This document shows positions 16,000 through 25,200 of a DNA stretch of 64,000 nt, piece by piece. The notes below the pieces were generated by a model that was not told the DNA's origin, ran no database searches, and was given only the letters and a program-made list of their open reading frames with translations. This DNA is from Parazoarcus communis. Lineage in GTDB: Bacteria; Pseudomonadota; Gammaproteobacteria; Burkholderiales; Rhodocyclaceae. The position numbers were made by a program, and so were the translations under genes. The stretch lies in the NCBI RefSeq assembly GCF_003111645.1, contig NZ_CP022187.1, forward strand, positions 186,001 to 250,000. The letters run 5' to 3'. The number at the start of each line of letters is the position of its first letter. Position 1 is the stretch's first letter.

Positions 16000-18327
16000 T
16001 CAGTACATGTTTTCCGGCTTGAGCCGGATTGCCAGCTGCATGCCCTTGCGCGCACGGCGGTGGCGCATGGTTTCGCGCTGTGCCGGCTTGAGCGTGACCG
16101 AAGTCTGCTTGCTTCCCCGGCCGATGCCTTCGACGGTGAGAATCGCGTCGTCCGCTGGTACGGCCACCGCGACCAGGGTCTCGTCTTCGTCCATGCCCAT
16201 CACGATCACGCCGCGTCCGCCCGACTGCACCTTCATCTCGGCACGCGGGAACACCAGCACACGGCCGCCGGCCGATGCGGCGGCAATCCAGTCGCCCTGT
16301 ACCCGCGCCGGACGCAGCACGGTTTCGCCCTTTTCCATGGCCATGAAGGCCTTGCCCGCACGCTGGCGGCTGGTGGCGTCGCCCACGCTGCAGATGAAGC
16401 CGTAGCTGCCGCTGTTGGCGAAGAAGTAGTTTGCATCCGGCGCGTCGGCCACGACCTGGGCCAGTTTGCCGCCGTCCTGAAACTCCACCAGGGTGGTGAT
16501 CGGCACCCCGTCACCACGTCCGCCCGGCAACTCCGCTGCCTTGACGGTATAGGCTCGGCCGCGCGTGTCGATGACGACAAGCGGCCAGGTCGTGCGTGTC
16601 TCGAGTACCGCGAAGCCGAAGTCGCCCGCCTTGTAGCTGATGGATGCGGGGTCGATACCGTGGCCCTGGCGCGAACGGATCCAGCCGTTTCGGGACAGGA
16701 TCACCGTAATCGGCTCGTCGGGCACGCTGATCTCGGCCGGCGCAACGGCGGCCACGGTTTCGATCAGGGTGCGGCGGTCGTCGCCGTATTTCTTCGCGTC
16801 GTCCTGGATTTCCTTCAGGATGAGCTTGGTCATTGCCGAGCGGTTGTCGAGGATGTGCTGCAGGCCGGCGCGCTCGTCCCGCAGCTCGCCGAGTTCCTTC
16901 TCGATCTTGAAGCCTTCCAGGCGTGCGAGCTGACGCAGGCGGATTTCGAGGATGTCCTCGGCCTGGATGTCGGTGAGGCCGAAGGCGGCGATCAGCGCGG
17001 GCTTCGGTTCGTCCGATTCGCGGATGACGCGGATCACTTCCTCGATGTGGATGAAGGCGATCATGCGGCCCTCGAGGATGTGGATGCGACGATCCACTTC
17101 GTCCAGCCGGTGCCGGGTGCGGCGCTCGACGGTGACATAGCGGAAGTCGATCCACTCTCGCAACACCTGCACCAGATTCTTCTGCTGCGGCCGGCCGTCG
17201 CGACCGATCATGGTCATGTTGACCGAAACCGAGGTCTCGAGGCTGGTGTGGGCCAGCAGTACCGCCATGAATTCATCGCGGCTCTGGCGGCTGGAGCGTG
17301 GCTCCAGCACGATGCGGATCGGCGACTTGTCGCTCGACTCGTCGCGCACGGTTTCCACCGCGCCCAGCACCAGCTGCTTGAGGTTTTTCTGTTCCTGGCT
17401 GACTTCCTTCTTGCCCGAGCGCGGCTGCGGGTTGGTCAGGGTTTCGATCTCGGCCAGTACCTGCGAGGCTGAAACACCGTGCGGCAGCTCTTCGACGATC
17501 ACCCGCCACTGGCCGCGGGCGAGTTCCTCGATGCGCCAGCGTGCGCGCATGCGCAGGCTGCCTCTGCCGCCGGTGTAGGCATCGCGGATCGCCTCGGGCG
17601 AGGAGATGAGTTGGCCGCCGCCGGGGAAATCCGGTCCCGGCATGCGTTCGAGCACGTCTTCCAGCCCGGCTTCCGGGTGGCGGATCAGGTGGCAGGTGGC
17701 CTCGGCGACTTCACGCAGGTTGTGCGGCGGAATCTCGGTGGCCATGCCGACCGCGATGCCCGAGGCACCGTTGAGCAGCACGAAAGGCAGGCGCGCGGGC
17801 AGCAGTTGCGGTTCTTCGAAGGCGCCGTCGTAGTTGGGGATGAAATCCACCGTGCCGCGATCGATCTCGGACAGCAGCAGTTCGGCAATCGGTGTCAGGC
17901 GGCATTCGGTGTAGCGCATTGCCGCGGCGGAGTCGCCGTCACGCGAGCCGAAGTTGCCCTGGCCGTCGACCAGCGGATAGCGCAGCGAAAAGTCCTGGGC
18001 CACCCGTACCATGGCGTCGTACACCGAGGTGTCGCCGTGCGGATGGTACTTACCGATCACATCGCCGACCACGCGCGCCGACTTCACATGCTTTGACGTC
18101 GACGACAGCCGCATCTCGCTCATGGCGTAAAGGATGCGGCGCTGCACCGGCTTCATGCCGTCCTCGACCTGAGGCAGGGCGCGCGACTTCACCACGCTCA
18201 TCGCATAGGCGAGATAGGCGCGCTCGGCATAGTGGTCGAGGGCGAGGGTGCCGTCGTCAACAGGGGGCTGGTCTGCCGGGGGCAGGGCGGCGGAATCGCC
18301 GAACGGATTGGATATGTCGTTGCTCAT
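16000..18327 (-). CDS. parC: DNA topoisomerase IV subunit A (ParC)
   Basis: 775 residues. Breakage-reunion domain with the active-site tyrosine in AAMRYTE (Y139) and the preceding GKYHPHGDT helix, followed by a coiled-coil tower and a C-terminal beta-pinwheel. It decatenates daughter chromosomes together with ParE, encoded 2.9 kb upstream on the same strand. In the quinolone-determining region the residues aligned with E. coli ParC Ser80 and Glu84 read Thr100 and Asp104. It is distinguished from GyrA by its shorter length and by the parE gene nearby. Confidence 0.93.
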   Translation of the reverse strand: MSNDISNPFGDSAALPPADQPPVDDGTLALDHYAERAYLAYAMSVVKSRALPQVEDGMKPVQRRILYAMSEMRLSSTSKHVKSARVVGDVIGKYHPHGDTSVYDAMVRVAQDFSLRYPLVDGQGNFGSRDGDSAAAMRYTECRLTPIAELLLSEIDRGTVDFIPNYDGAFEEPQLLPARLPFVLLNGASGIAVGMATEIPPHNLREVAEATCHLIRHPEAGLEDVLERMPGPDFPGGGQLISSPEAIRDAYTGGRGSLRMRARWRIEELARGQWRVIVEELPHGVSASQVLAEIETLTNPQPRSGKKEVSQEQKNLKQLVLGAVETVRDESSDKSPIRIVLEPRSSRQSRDEFMAVLLAHTSLETSVSVNMTMIGRDGRPQQKNLVQVLREWIDFRYVTVERRTRHRLDEVDRRIHILEGRMIAFIHIEEVIRVIRESDEPKPALIAAFGLTDIQAEDILEIRLRQLARLEGFKIEKELGELRDERAGLQHILDNRSAMTKLILKEIQDDAKKYGDDRRTLIETVAAVAPAEISVPDEPITVILSRNGWIRSRQGHGIDPASISYKAGDFGFAVLETRTTWPLVVIDTRGRAYTVKAAELPGGRGDGVPITTLVEFQDGGKLAQVVADAPDANYFFANSGSYGFICSVGDATSRQRAGKAFMAMEKGETVLRPARVQGDWIAAASAGGRVLVFPRAEMKVQSGGRGVIVMGMDEDETLVAVAVPADDAILTVEGIGRGSKQTSVTLKPAQRETMRHRRARKGMQLAIRLKPENMY

Positions 18328-18474
18328 CGGGAGTAGGCCAGGATCAGGCGGATATCCCGGCGACAGGCCGGAAAGGGGGCGATCTTAACCCGTCAGGGCC
18401 ATTCGGCGCGAGCCGATCTTCCCCTGAGCTGGTGAGAGACACGACGTCAGGCGCTGCCTTGTCGCAATTCCGAC

Positions 18475-18703
18475 TCAGTCGGCGGCCTCATCGGCAGCGT
18501 CGTCAATCAGGGCCGAGATCACCGAGTGGCCGACGCCGTCTTCCGGGTCAAGAACCTGCAGGCGGGCGACGATACGGCGACTGGCCTCGGGGTTGTCCCG
18601 GCGCAGTTCGATGAAGGACAGCGCCTTCCTGCAGGAGTGTATTGAGATGGGCGGGCAAGGGGCCGAAGGCGATGCGGTTTTCCTGCGGTTTCGAACGGGC
18701 CAT
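18475..18703 (-). pseudogene. Small conserved-looking gene split by a one-base frameshift
   Basis: From the ATG at 18703 one frame reads MARSKPQENRIAFGPLPAHL, then NTLLQE. The adjacent frame then continues as ALSFIELRRDNPEASRRIVA and on to a stop at 18475. Removing one G of the GG at 18624-18625 (minus strand GAAGGCG to GAAGCG) joins them into a smooth 75-residue protein ending in an acidic tail. This is either a genuine inactivating frameshift or a sequencing error. I do not recognise the family. It lies between parC and the NifX-like gene. Confidence 0.55.
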
Positions 18704-18767
18704 GGCGGTCGGGTGAAGAGTCGGGGCAGCGTGCTCAAGCAAATAGCATTCCGAGCGGGGCGCGTGG

Positions 18768-18783
18768 TGGCACTGAACCTGCT
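18768..18783 (+). promoter_or_regulatory. Sigma-54 promoter of the NifX-like gene
   Basis: TGGCACTGAACCTGCT has GG and GC separated by 10 bp and a perfect TGGCAC -24 element. Transcription would start near 18794, about 20 bp before the GTG at 18814, with GGAG in between. Confidence 0.7.
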
Positions 18784-18813
18784 TTCCGTGTGGAATCGAA
18801 CCGGAGTCTCAAC

Positions 18814-19197
18814 GTGAAAATTGCAATCGCTACCGATCAATTCACCACCGTCGCAGGCCATGCCGGCAAGTCGCATCACTGGTTCGTGTACGACTGCAGG
18901 CGCGACGCGCCAGTCCCGCAGCCGACCCGGGTCACGCTGGAGAAGGCGCAGCTGATGCATTACTGGAAGGACGACGGACCGCATCCGCTCGATGGGGTAG
19001 ACATCGTCGTTGCGGCAAGCGCCGGCGACGGCTTCGTGCGCCACATGCAGGCGCGAAATGCGCAGGTGCTGCTGACCGGGGAGTCGGTTCCGGCGCTTGC
19101 GCTGGCAAGCATCATGAAAGGCGAGGCGCTGCCCGAGACGCGCTTCGACATTACGACGGCGCTGTGCAAGCTGAAGGATGTGTTTTCGCGCTACTAG
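18814..19197 (+). CDS. NifX/NifB-type dinitrogenase cofactor-domain protein
   Basis: 127 residues from the GTG at 18814, preceded by GGAG. The sequence VKIAIATDQFTTVAGHAGK begins a domain of the NifX/NafY/NifB C-terminal family (Fe-Mo cofactor biosynthesis fold), with a conserved GDGFVRHMQARNAQVLLTGE region. Members bind iron-molybdenum cofactor precursors or other metal clusters; many stand-alone copies have no known role and occur in organisms with or without nitrogenase. The sigma-54 promoter directly upstream fits control by nitrogen status or another enhancer-binding regulator. No nif genes are in the window. Confidence 0.8.
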   Translation: MKIAIATDQFTTVAGHAGKSHHWFVYDCRRDAPVPQPTRVTLEKAQLMHYWKDDGPHPLDGVDIVVAASAGDGFVRHMQARNAQVLLTGESVPALALASIMKGEALPETRFDITTALCKLKDVFSRY

Positions 19198-19280
19198 CGC
19201 ATGGGAAACGGCATGGACGCGTGGGCAGAGCATCCAACCGTCCTGCCATGCCTGCGGCGCGGTTCTGCTGATACTCGCAC

Positions 19281-21017
19281 TCAGGGCGCGTCGGGGCTCT
19301 CCCGATGTGCGCTGGCTCCGGGCCTCGCGTCACCACTGGCCGATACGCGGTTCCGACCCGCTGCTTTCGCATGGTAAAGCGCGGCGTCCGCTCTGGAAAC
19401 GATCTGCCATGGGTCCTCGTCAGTCGCACTGGAGGCCGCGAGGCCAATGCTGACGGTGATATTCCCCACAACAGGGAAGTCCGCAGCGGCAACGCTCGAA
19501 CGGATCTTCTCCGCGACGGACAGGCTGACCTGGAGACCATCCGTGTCGGTCAGCAAAATCGCAAACTCCTCGCCGCCATAGCGGGCAACGAAGTCGGTGA
19601 TCCGAACGCTGGCGGTCAGCAGGGTCGCCAGCGTCCTGAGCACTGCATCGCCAACCGGGTGGCCATGAGTGTCGTTGATGTTCTTGAAATGATCGAGGTC
19701 CAGAACGAGGAGGGTGAAGTTCCGTCCGCTGCGTCGCGACGCGAGAAACGCCTCAGTGATCCTTTCGTCGAATTTGCGCCGATTTGCGAGTCTGGTCAGT
19801 CCATCCTGTGCAGCAAGACGTTCGAGTTCGGCATTTGCCCGGGTCAAGGCCTGGGTCCGTTCATCGACGGTGGCTTCGAGTGAGCTGTTGATCGATTCGA
19901 GTTCGTGTTCTTTGCCGAGCAGGGACTGTGTCATCGACTGTATCGAGTGAATGAGCTGCGCGATTTCCCGCATCGGCCTGCCAGTGGGGTAGTCGGGGGT
20001 GCCGCTGCGCAATTCCACCTGACGCGCTGCTGCGGCAAGCTGCTCGATGGGCCGGCTTACGGTGGTAGCCAGTCGGTACGCGACGAAAGAGAACAGCACG
20101 GCGGTCATCAAGCCAATGATCGTGAGCTTCAACTGGATGTCCCTGACGGGCTGTGTTGCAAGCTCCAGGGGCTTGCGCACGACCAGGCGCCAGCCGAGGT
20201 CCGTCCGCGTGTTTGCATTCACTGCAACGTTGCTGCTCAGATAGTCTTTTCCGTCCGGCCAGCGGACGATTTCATGAGGTTTGCCAACTGTCGAGGCAAA
20301 CGACGGTAGTGTTCCGCCTGCGAGATGCTGTGGGTAAAGGATGGCCCCGTTTCGGCCGACGATCAGAATCGTCGCACTGCGCAGTCCGTCCCGTCCAGAA
20401 ACTGCTGCATCGACCGTATCGGTCACCCAGCGCCAATGAACATGGGCGCCCAGTACGCCCAGTGTCTGTCCAGCGCGGTTGATGATGGGCGAGGCGAAGT
20501 CGACGAAGCGCAGGGGATCGTCAGACGCTCCCTGCAGCAGTTTTGCGAGCAGAACCGCGTCATGGACATCCCCGATATAGGGGCCCTTCAGCGCGGCCTT
20601 GAACCAGGGGCGCGTTTCCATTGACTGCCCGACAAGCAGTCCGCCCGTTGCATGAAGTACGACGCCATTGGCATTGGTTACGCCCAGCCAGGCGTACTCC
20701 TCGTGCACGTAACGTCGGCGTTCCAGCGAGTGCAATACCTCGATGTCACGAAGATTCCCCTTGGTGAAATGCGGGGCCTGGCTTAGCAGGTAGATCTCAT
20801 CTTCGCGTTCGCGCAAGCCGGTGGCGAGCGCATTTGCCGCCGTCGTGGCAGAGGCATGCAGTGCAGCGCCTTCCGCCTCTGTCATGGTCGCGATTGCGAT
20901 CCGGGCGACATAGATGCCCGAGCAGAGCAGGGTGAGTACCGCCAGGCCGGCGAACCATAGCGTCAGCCGCCCCCTGAGACTTCCGATGCTAGATAGCGTT
21001 TGGGCGTGTAGCCGCAT
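19281..21017 (-). CDS. Membrane diguanylate cyclase with extracytoplasmic Cache-like sensor
   Basis: 578 residues. A first membrane helix (about 18-38) is followed by a periplasmic region of some 240 residues resembling a double Cache sensor (EEYAWLGVTNANGVVLHATG, GQSMETRPWFKAAL), a second helix (LTIIGLMTAVLFSFVAYRLA) and a HAMP-like segment. A short coiled coil leads to a GGDEF domain with an intact active site RYGGEEF and an inhibitory RITD five residues before it. It should make cyclic-di-GMP in response to a periplasmic ligand, with product inhibition. It converges on the NifX-like gene and follows parE in the same orientation. Confidence 0.9.
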   Translation of the reverse strand: MRLHAQTLSSIGSLRGRLTLWFAGLAVLTLLCSGIYVARIAIATMTEAEGAALHASATTAANALATGLREREDEIYLLSQAPHFTKGNLRDIEVLHSLERRRYVHEEYAWLGVTNANGVVLHATGGLLVGQSMETRPWFKAALKGPYIGDVHDAVLLAKLLQGASDDPLRFVDFASPIINRAGQTLGVLGAHVHWRWVTDTVDAAVSGRDGLRSATILIVGRNGAILYPQHLAGGTLPSFASTVGKPHEIVRWPDGKDYLSSNVAVNANTRTDLGWRLVVRKPLELATQPVRDIQLKLTIIGLMTAVLFSFVAYRLATTVSRPIEQLAAAARQVELRSGTPDYPTGRPMREIAQLIHSIQSMTQSLLGKEHELESINSSLEATVDERTQALTRANAELERLAAQDGLTRLANRRKFDERITEAFLASRRSGRNFTLLVLDLDHFKNINDTHGHPVGDAVLRTLATLLTASVRITDFVARYGGEEFAILLTDTDGLQVSLSVAEKIRSSVAAADFPVVGNITVSIGLAASSATDEDPWQIVSRADAALYHAKAAGRNRVSASGDARPGASAHRESPDAP

Positions 21018-21186
21018 AGGTTCGCTTCCGTCTGCGCAAACGCAGAAGATCCACTTCCCGGCGGGAGGCCGGTAGATTCCCGAGGCTGGCCGACAGTCAG
21101 CGCGAATGCGTCATCAGCCGCCGCAGACTGCGTGTGCAGCCTGCGACCATTGTTCCACGGTTAGCGCAGAGGCGCTATGCCGAAAG

Positions 21187-23160
21187 TCAGATATCCGCTT
21201 CAACCGAATCGCCCTTTTCTTCCATCCAGGCGCGGCGCCCGGAGGCTTCGCCCTTGCCCATCAGCAGGGTGAACATTTTCAGCGTGTCGTCGAAAGCGCC
21301 AACGCGCACGTGCACCGGCAGCACGCGGCGGGTGGCCGGGTCCATGGTGGTTTCGCGCAACTGATCGGGGTTCATCTCGCCAAGACCCTTGAAGCGGCCG
21401 ATCTCGATGGCCTCGGGCTTGAAACCTTCGGCGGCGAGACGGTCGCGCATCGCGGTGAGTTCGCCTTCGTCCAGCGCATACAGACGGCGGGGCGGGCGCT
21501 TCTTGCCCTGGGCGGGTACATCCACCCGGTACAGCGGCGGCTGCGCGACATAGACGTGGCCATGTTCGATCAGCTTGGGGAAGTGGCGGAAGAACAGGGT
21601 CAGCAACAGGGTCTGGATGTGCGCGCCGTCGACGTCCGCGTCGGACATGATGACGATCTTGCCGTAGCGCAGGCCGCTGAGGTCAGGTGTGCTGTCGGGG
21701 CGGTGGGCATCCACGCCGAGGGCCACGGCAATGTCGTGAATCTCGGCATTGGCCAGGATGCGGTCGGGGTCGATCTCCCATGCGTTCTGCACCTTGCCGC
21801 GCAGTGGCAGGATGGCCTGGGTTTCCTTATTGCGCGCCATCTTGGCCGAGCCGCCGGCGGAGTCGCCCTCGACCAGGAAGAGTTCGTTGTGCGCGATATC
21901 CTCTGACTCGCAATCGGAGAGCTTGCCCGGCAGCACGGCCACGCCGGACGTCTTCCGTTTTTCGACTTTCTGCGCGCTCTTCTGCCGCGACAAGGCCTGT
22001 TTGATCGACAACTCGGCAATCGCCTTGCCGGCTTCGACGTGATTGTTGAGCCAGATCTCGAAGGGGTCGCGGATCTGGCTGGAGACGAGCTTCACCGCTT
22101 CGCGCGAGTTGAGCTTTTCCTTCACCTGGCCCTGGAACTGCGGGTCGAGCAGACGTGCCGAGAGTACGAAACTCATGCGCCCGCACACGTCTTCCTGCTG
22201 CAGCTTCACGCCGCGTGGCAGCAGGGTGTGATGGTCGATGAAGGATTTCATCGCATCGAAGACCCCGGCGCGCAGGCCGGATTCATGGGTGCCGCCATTG
22301 ACGGTTGGAATCAGGTTGACGTAGGACTCGCTCGGTACCGTGGATTCGAACCAGGCCAGCGCCCAGCTCGCACCTTCGCCCGGCGCAAAGCTGGTGTCAT
22401 CCTTGCCTGCGTACTTCTCGCCGGTGAAGATCGGTGCCACCGGCTCGATATCGCCCGATACCTCGTTGAGATAGCCTGCCAGACCTTCCGGGTAGGACCA
22501 GGTCTTGGTCAGCATCGGGCCGTTGGCCTGCTCGATGTCGAGGCGCACGGCCACGCCCGACAGCAGCACGGCCTTGGAGCGCAACAGACGTTCGAGCTCG
22601 TTCATCGGCACACGGGGCGACTCGAAATACTTCGGGTCAGGCCACACGCGCACGCGGGTGCCGGTCTGACGCCCGCAGTCGCCTTCGATGCGCACCGGGC
22701 TAATGGTTTCGCCGCCTTCGGAGAAGTCGATGCGGTGGATCTTGCCGTCGCGCTTTACTTCCACTTCGATGCGGGTGGACAGCGCATTGGTGACCGAGAC
22801 GCCCACACCGTGCAGGCCGCCAGAGAACGCATAGGCGGAATTGCCCTCGCGCTTGTCGAACTTGCCACCTGCGTGCAGCCGGGTATAGGCCAGCACGACC
22901 ACGGGCACGCCTTCGACGGGATGCAGGCCGACCGGGATGCCGCGACCGTCGTCGGCCACCATGACCGAGCCATCGAGGTGCAGGGTGACGTGAATCTTCT
23001 TGGCGAAACCAGCCAGCGCCTCGTCTGCGGCGTTGTCGATGACTTCCTGAATGATATGGGTGGGGCTGTCGGTCCGGGTGTACATGCCCGGGCGTTCGCG
23101 CACCGGCTCGAGTCCCTTGAGAACGCGAAAGGAGGATTCGTCGTATTGCGTGCCTGCCAT
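21187..23160 (-). CDS. parE: DNA topoisomerase IV subunit B (ParE)
   Basis: 657 residues. GHKL ATPase domain with EVIDNAADEALAG, DDGRGIPVG and GGLHGVGVSVTNALS, then the TOPRIM motif FLVEGDSAGGSAK with PLRGKVQNAWE, and the acidic DADVDGAHI. It provides ATP-driven strand passage with ParC. The length (under 700 residues, without the GyrB-type insertion) and the parC gene nearby support ParE over GyrB. The hairpin repeat at 23243-23302 lies between this gene and flgN. Confidence 0.93.
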   Translation of the reverse strand: MAGTQYDESSFRVLKGLEPVRERPGMYTRTDSPTHIIQEVIDNAADEALAGFAKKIHVTLHLDGSVMVADDGRGIPVGLHPVEGVPVVVLAYTRLHAGGKFDKREGNSAYAFSGGLHGVGVSVTNALSTRIEVEVKRDGKIHRIDFSEGGETISPVRIEGDCGRQTGTRVRVWPDPKYFESPRVPMNELERLLRSKAVLLSGVAVRLDIEQANGPMLTKTWSYPEGLAGYLNEVSGDIEPVAPIFTGEKYAGKDDTSFAPGEGASWALAWFESTVPSESYVNLIPTVNGGTHESGLRAGVFDAMKSFIDHHTLLPRGVKLQQEDVCGRMSFVLSARLLDPQFQGQVKEKLNSREAVKLVSSQIRDPFEIWLNNHVEAGKAIAELSIKQALSRQKSAQKVEKRKTSGVAVLPGKLSDCESEDIAHNELFLVEGDSAGGSAKMARNKETQAILPLRGKVQNAWEIDPDRILANAEIHDIAVALGVDAHRPDSTPDLSGLRYGKIVIMSDADVDGAHIQTLLLTLFFRHFPKLIEHGHVYVAQPPLYRVDVPAQGKKRPPRRLYALDEGELTAMRDRLAAEGFKPEAIEIGRFKGLGEMNPDQLRETTMDPATRRVLPVHVRVGAFDDTLKMFTLLMGKGEASGRRAWMEEKGDSVEADI

Positions 23161-23242
23161 GACGGCCCTGAAATTTCCGGAAAGGGCGCAAGGATAGCAG
23201 AGACGAACAGCGGTTCAATGATGGTTCAAAGGGGGCAAACGC

Positions 23243-23302
23243 TTTCAAAGGGGTCAGAGTCGTTTGATCGCGTTCGATCAAACGACTCTGACCCCTTTGA
23301 AA
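23243..23302. repeat. Perfect 28-bp-arm inverted repeat (REP/MITE-like hairpin)
   Basis: The arms 23243-23270 and 23275-23302 are exact reverse complements around a CGTT loop. Each contains the core GGGGTCAGAGTC. A diverged extra half copy (TTCAAAGGGGGCAAACG) lies just before it at about 23225-23241. From memory, this core is widespread in betaproteobacterial repeats linked to REP-associated transposases; that was not searched. No transposase gene is in the window. It begins 16 bp downstream of the flgN stop and could also end flgN transcripts. Confidence 0.85.
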
Positions 23303-23317
23303 TATTCCTTTGAGCCG

Positions 23318-23797
23318 TCAGGCGCTGCCGAGGATGCGGCCGCCGCCGGTGGGGCGAGACTGGCCGTCGGCGTCGTACAGTTGTGGATGATTTGCGGCGG
23401 AGAGCAGGACCGAGAGTGCGGCCTGATTGTGCTGCATGCGTTCGTTGATGAGCTTGCCGTTGAGCTCGTTGCGTGTGCGGGCCTGCCGGGCGAGCTCGAT
23501 GACTTCGTCCCATCGCTTCAGCACGCGCGGAAGCTGAGCGCACACGTGGCGGATCGAGGCATCCTTGTTGGGGAGGCCGAGGCGGCCGAGCAGCAAGGCG
23601 CGGTCGTCGTGCAGGCGTTGGAGCTGCCGGTAGCGTTCGGTCTTGGCTGTGGTAAGCGCCAGCAGCCCTTCGGTATCGCCGCTCACGAGGAGGGTTTCTT
23701 CGCGCTGGAGATGGTCGACGAATTCCCTCAGCTGAATCGCTTCAGCTTCGATCAGGAGCGCGATGCGCTGTATTTCGGCGGGCGCAGGTGTCTGCAT
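23318..23797 (-). CDS. flgN: Flagellar export chaperone FlgN
   Basis: 159 residues, almost entirely helical, in the FlgN family (LLIEAEAIQLREFVDHLQRE early, NELNGKLINERMQHNQAALS late). It binds the hook-filament junction proteins FlgK and FlgL, encoded at 32749-35983, and escorts them to the export gate. It lies 24 bp after flgM and is presumably transcribed with it from the sigma-28 promoter at 24155-24181. The C-terminal tail is glycine-rich. Confidence 0.9.
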   Translation of the reverse strand: MQTPAPAEIQRIALLIEAEAIQLREFVDHLQREETLLVSGDTEGLLALTTAKTERYRQLQRLHDDRALLLGRLGLPNKDASIRHVCAQLPRVLKRWDEVIELARQARTRNELNGKLINERMQHNQAALSVLLSAANHPQLYDADGQSRPTGGGRILGSA

Positions 23798-23821
23798 GGG
23801 CGGAGTCTAGCGCGAAACTGC

Positions 23822-24121
23822 TCAGCTGCGTGTCTGCCCGTCGAGGAGGCCGCGAACGCTGTCGATCAGGCCGTCGGCGATACGGTTGGCGTCGATCTTG
23901 AAGCGGCCTTCGCTGATGGCGAGTTTGATCTCATCTACGCGGCTCTTATCCGAAACCGGGGTGTTGGCCATCGCGGCTTCGGCTTTCTGCATGCTCGACG
24001 ACAGCGATGAAAGTTCGACCTTGTCGCCCCCGGCTGGAGGCGGTGTGCCTGCTGCGGGTTTGGGTCTTGCGTCCGCTGGCTGTACCGACCCAAGCGGCTT
24101 GCCCGTGCCTTCGATCTTCAT
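23822..24121 (-). CDS. flgM: Anti-sigma-28 factor FlgM
   Basis: 99 residues. The N-terminal half is proline/alanine-rich and probably disordered; the C-terminal half (VSDKSRVDEIKLAISEGRF, then KIDANRIADGLIDSV) is the FliA-binding helical region. It holds FliA inactive until it is exported through the finished hook. It has its own near-perfect sigma-28 promoter upstream, giving negative feedback, and is followed by flgN. Confidence 0.92.
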   Translation of the reverse strand: MKIEGTGKPLGSVQPADARPKPAAGTPPPAGGDKVELSSLSSSMQKAEAAMANTPVSDKSRVDEIKLAISEGRFKIDANRIADGLIDSVRGLLDGQTRS

Positions 24122-24154
24122 GGTGAAGCTCCAGATGAAACTTGTCTGACTGTT

Positions 24155-24181
24155 AGATCGGCAGCTTTGCCGAAAACTTTA
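24155..24181 (-). promoter_or_regulatory. Sigma-28 (FliA) promoter of flgM-flgN
   Basis: On the minus strand the -35 element TAAAGTTT (24181-24174), an 11-bp spacer and the -10 element GCCGATCT (24162-24155) match the consensus TAAAGTTT-N11-GCCGATAA except at two -10 positions. The flgM ATG is 34 bp downstream. Confidence 0.88.
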
Positions 24182-24245
24182 GGGCATTTAACACATCGTC
24201 AGTGCGACGGATCCTCATCCGAGGCCGCCTTGCCGCGCTTCCGAT

Positions 24246-24965
24246 TCAGAAACCGACTTCGACGTTGCCATCTGTCGTGGCCGTGCCGGTGATGACCTGA
24301 TTGTTGGACATGCGCACGCGTACGCTCTCGCCCGGCGCGGCGGTGTTCATGGCGCGGCCTTCGCTGGAGACCTGAAAGCCTTCACCACGGCTGATGACTT
24401 TCACGTTCTGTCCCTGCTTGACCGCAGCGGGGATGCGCAGCATGTCGCCGCGAATCGGATTGCCGCTGGCGAGCGCATAGCGGGTGCGATGTCCGACCAC
24501 CTGCGCCGGGTCGGTCAGCGTGTTGTCGGGCAGGGCGGTCAGGTCGCCGTTCCGTCGCGCGATATCTGCCGGGCCGACGATCTGGCCAGCGCGCAGCGGG
24601 CGGGCGGAGACCAAGTAGTCGTTGATCACCGCGACACGTGCCTGCAGGTATACCTGCCACGTTACCGGCGATTCGCAACGCACGCCGACGCTGATCGCCC
24701 CCCAGGGGCGTGTCCCGCCTGGGATGAAGGCTTCGAGTTGGGCGCAAGGCGGGAGTTGATTGCGTGAATCGAGCGCGCTGATCTGCAGCTCGACGCGACC
24801 GGGCAGGCCGCGTGTCTCGAGTTCGAGCAGCTGGTGCGCGACGGCAGTCACCGGTGCAGGCGGCTGTTGAGCGTGCAGCGGCGATGCGGCCAGCATGAGG
24901 CCGGATGCGGCCAGCGCGAGGATGAGTCTTCGGCTTGAGCGCAGGGCGGAAAGTGGAATCTTCAT
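24246..24965 (-). CDS. flgA: Flagellar P-ring assembly chaperone FlgA
   Basis: 239 residues from the ATG at 24965, which gives a signal peptide (basic MKIPLSALRSSRR, a hydrophobic core, then PLHAQ). The mature part ends in a SAF domain (SARPLRAGQIVGPADI, then GQNVKVISRGEGFQVSSEG). It acts in the periplasm to help FlgI polymerise around the rod. It is divergent from flgB and 124 bp upstream of flgM. No -24/-12 promoter was found in front of it. Confidence 0.92.
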   Translation of the reverse strand: MKIPLSALRSSRRLILALAASGLMLAASPLHAQQPPAPVTAVAHQLLELETRGLPGRVELQISALDSRNQLPPCAQLEAFIPGGTRPWGAISVGVRCESPVTWQVYLQARVAVINDYLVSARPLRAGQIVGPADIARRNGDLTALPDNTLTDPAQVVGHRTRYALASGNPIRGDMLRIPAAVKQGQNVKVISRGEGFQVSSEGRAMNTAAPGESVRVRMSNNQVITGTATTDGNVEVGF

Positions 24966-25119
24966 GTCGCGATTGCAGCACGTCGCTTGCACGCAGGCAA
25001 CTGCAATCGCCGGCAAGTTCTGCCGTGTACCGGCAGCATGCGCCGGATAGCGGTGAAATTGGCCGGACTTTTCCGGTCTTATCTGCGCCAGGGGCTTGAT
25101 TGCAGGGGGCTACCATGGG

Positions 25120-25135
25120 TGGCATGGAAGGTGCA
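25120..25135 (+). promoter_or_regulatory. Sigma-54 promoter of the flgB operon
   Basis: TGGCATGGAAGGTGCA keeps GG and GC at 10-bp spacing. The start site would be near 25145, about 55 bp before the flgB ATG at 25201, which has GAGGTG as ribosome site. Confidence 0.72.
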
Positions 25136-25200
25136 ATGCAGGCAGTGAACGCATTTTTCCGTTGCGCTTGCAGCGACAACCCAGTTTCCGAGGTGATGAG

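Noticed and set aside
18475-19233. A 252-codon minus-strand frame including the end of the frameshifted small gene
   Set aside because: Its first two thirds are the shadow of the NifX-like gene; only the last 50 or so codons look real, and they belong with the start in the other frame at 18703.
19210-19252. GGCATGG / CCATGCC repeat between the NifX-like and GGDEF genes as a bidirectional terminator
   Set aside because: The loop is about 30 nt and there is no T-run on either side; the pairing could be chance in this base composition.
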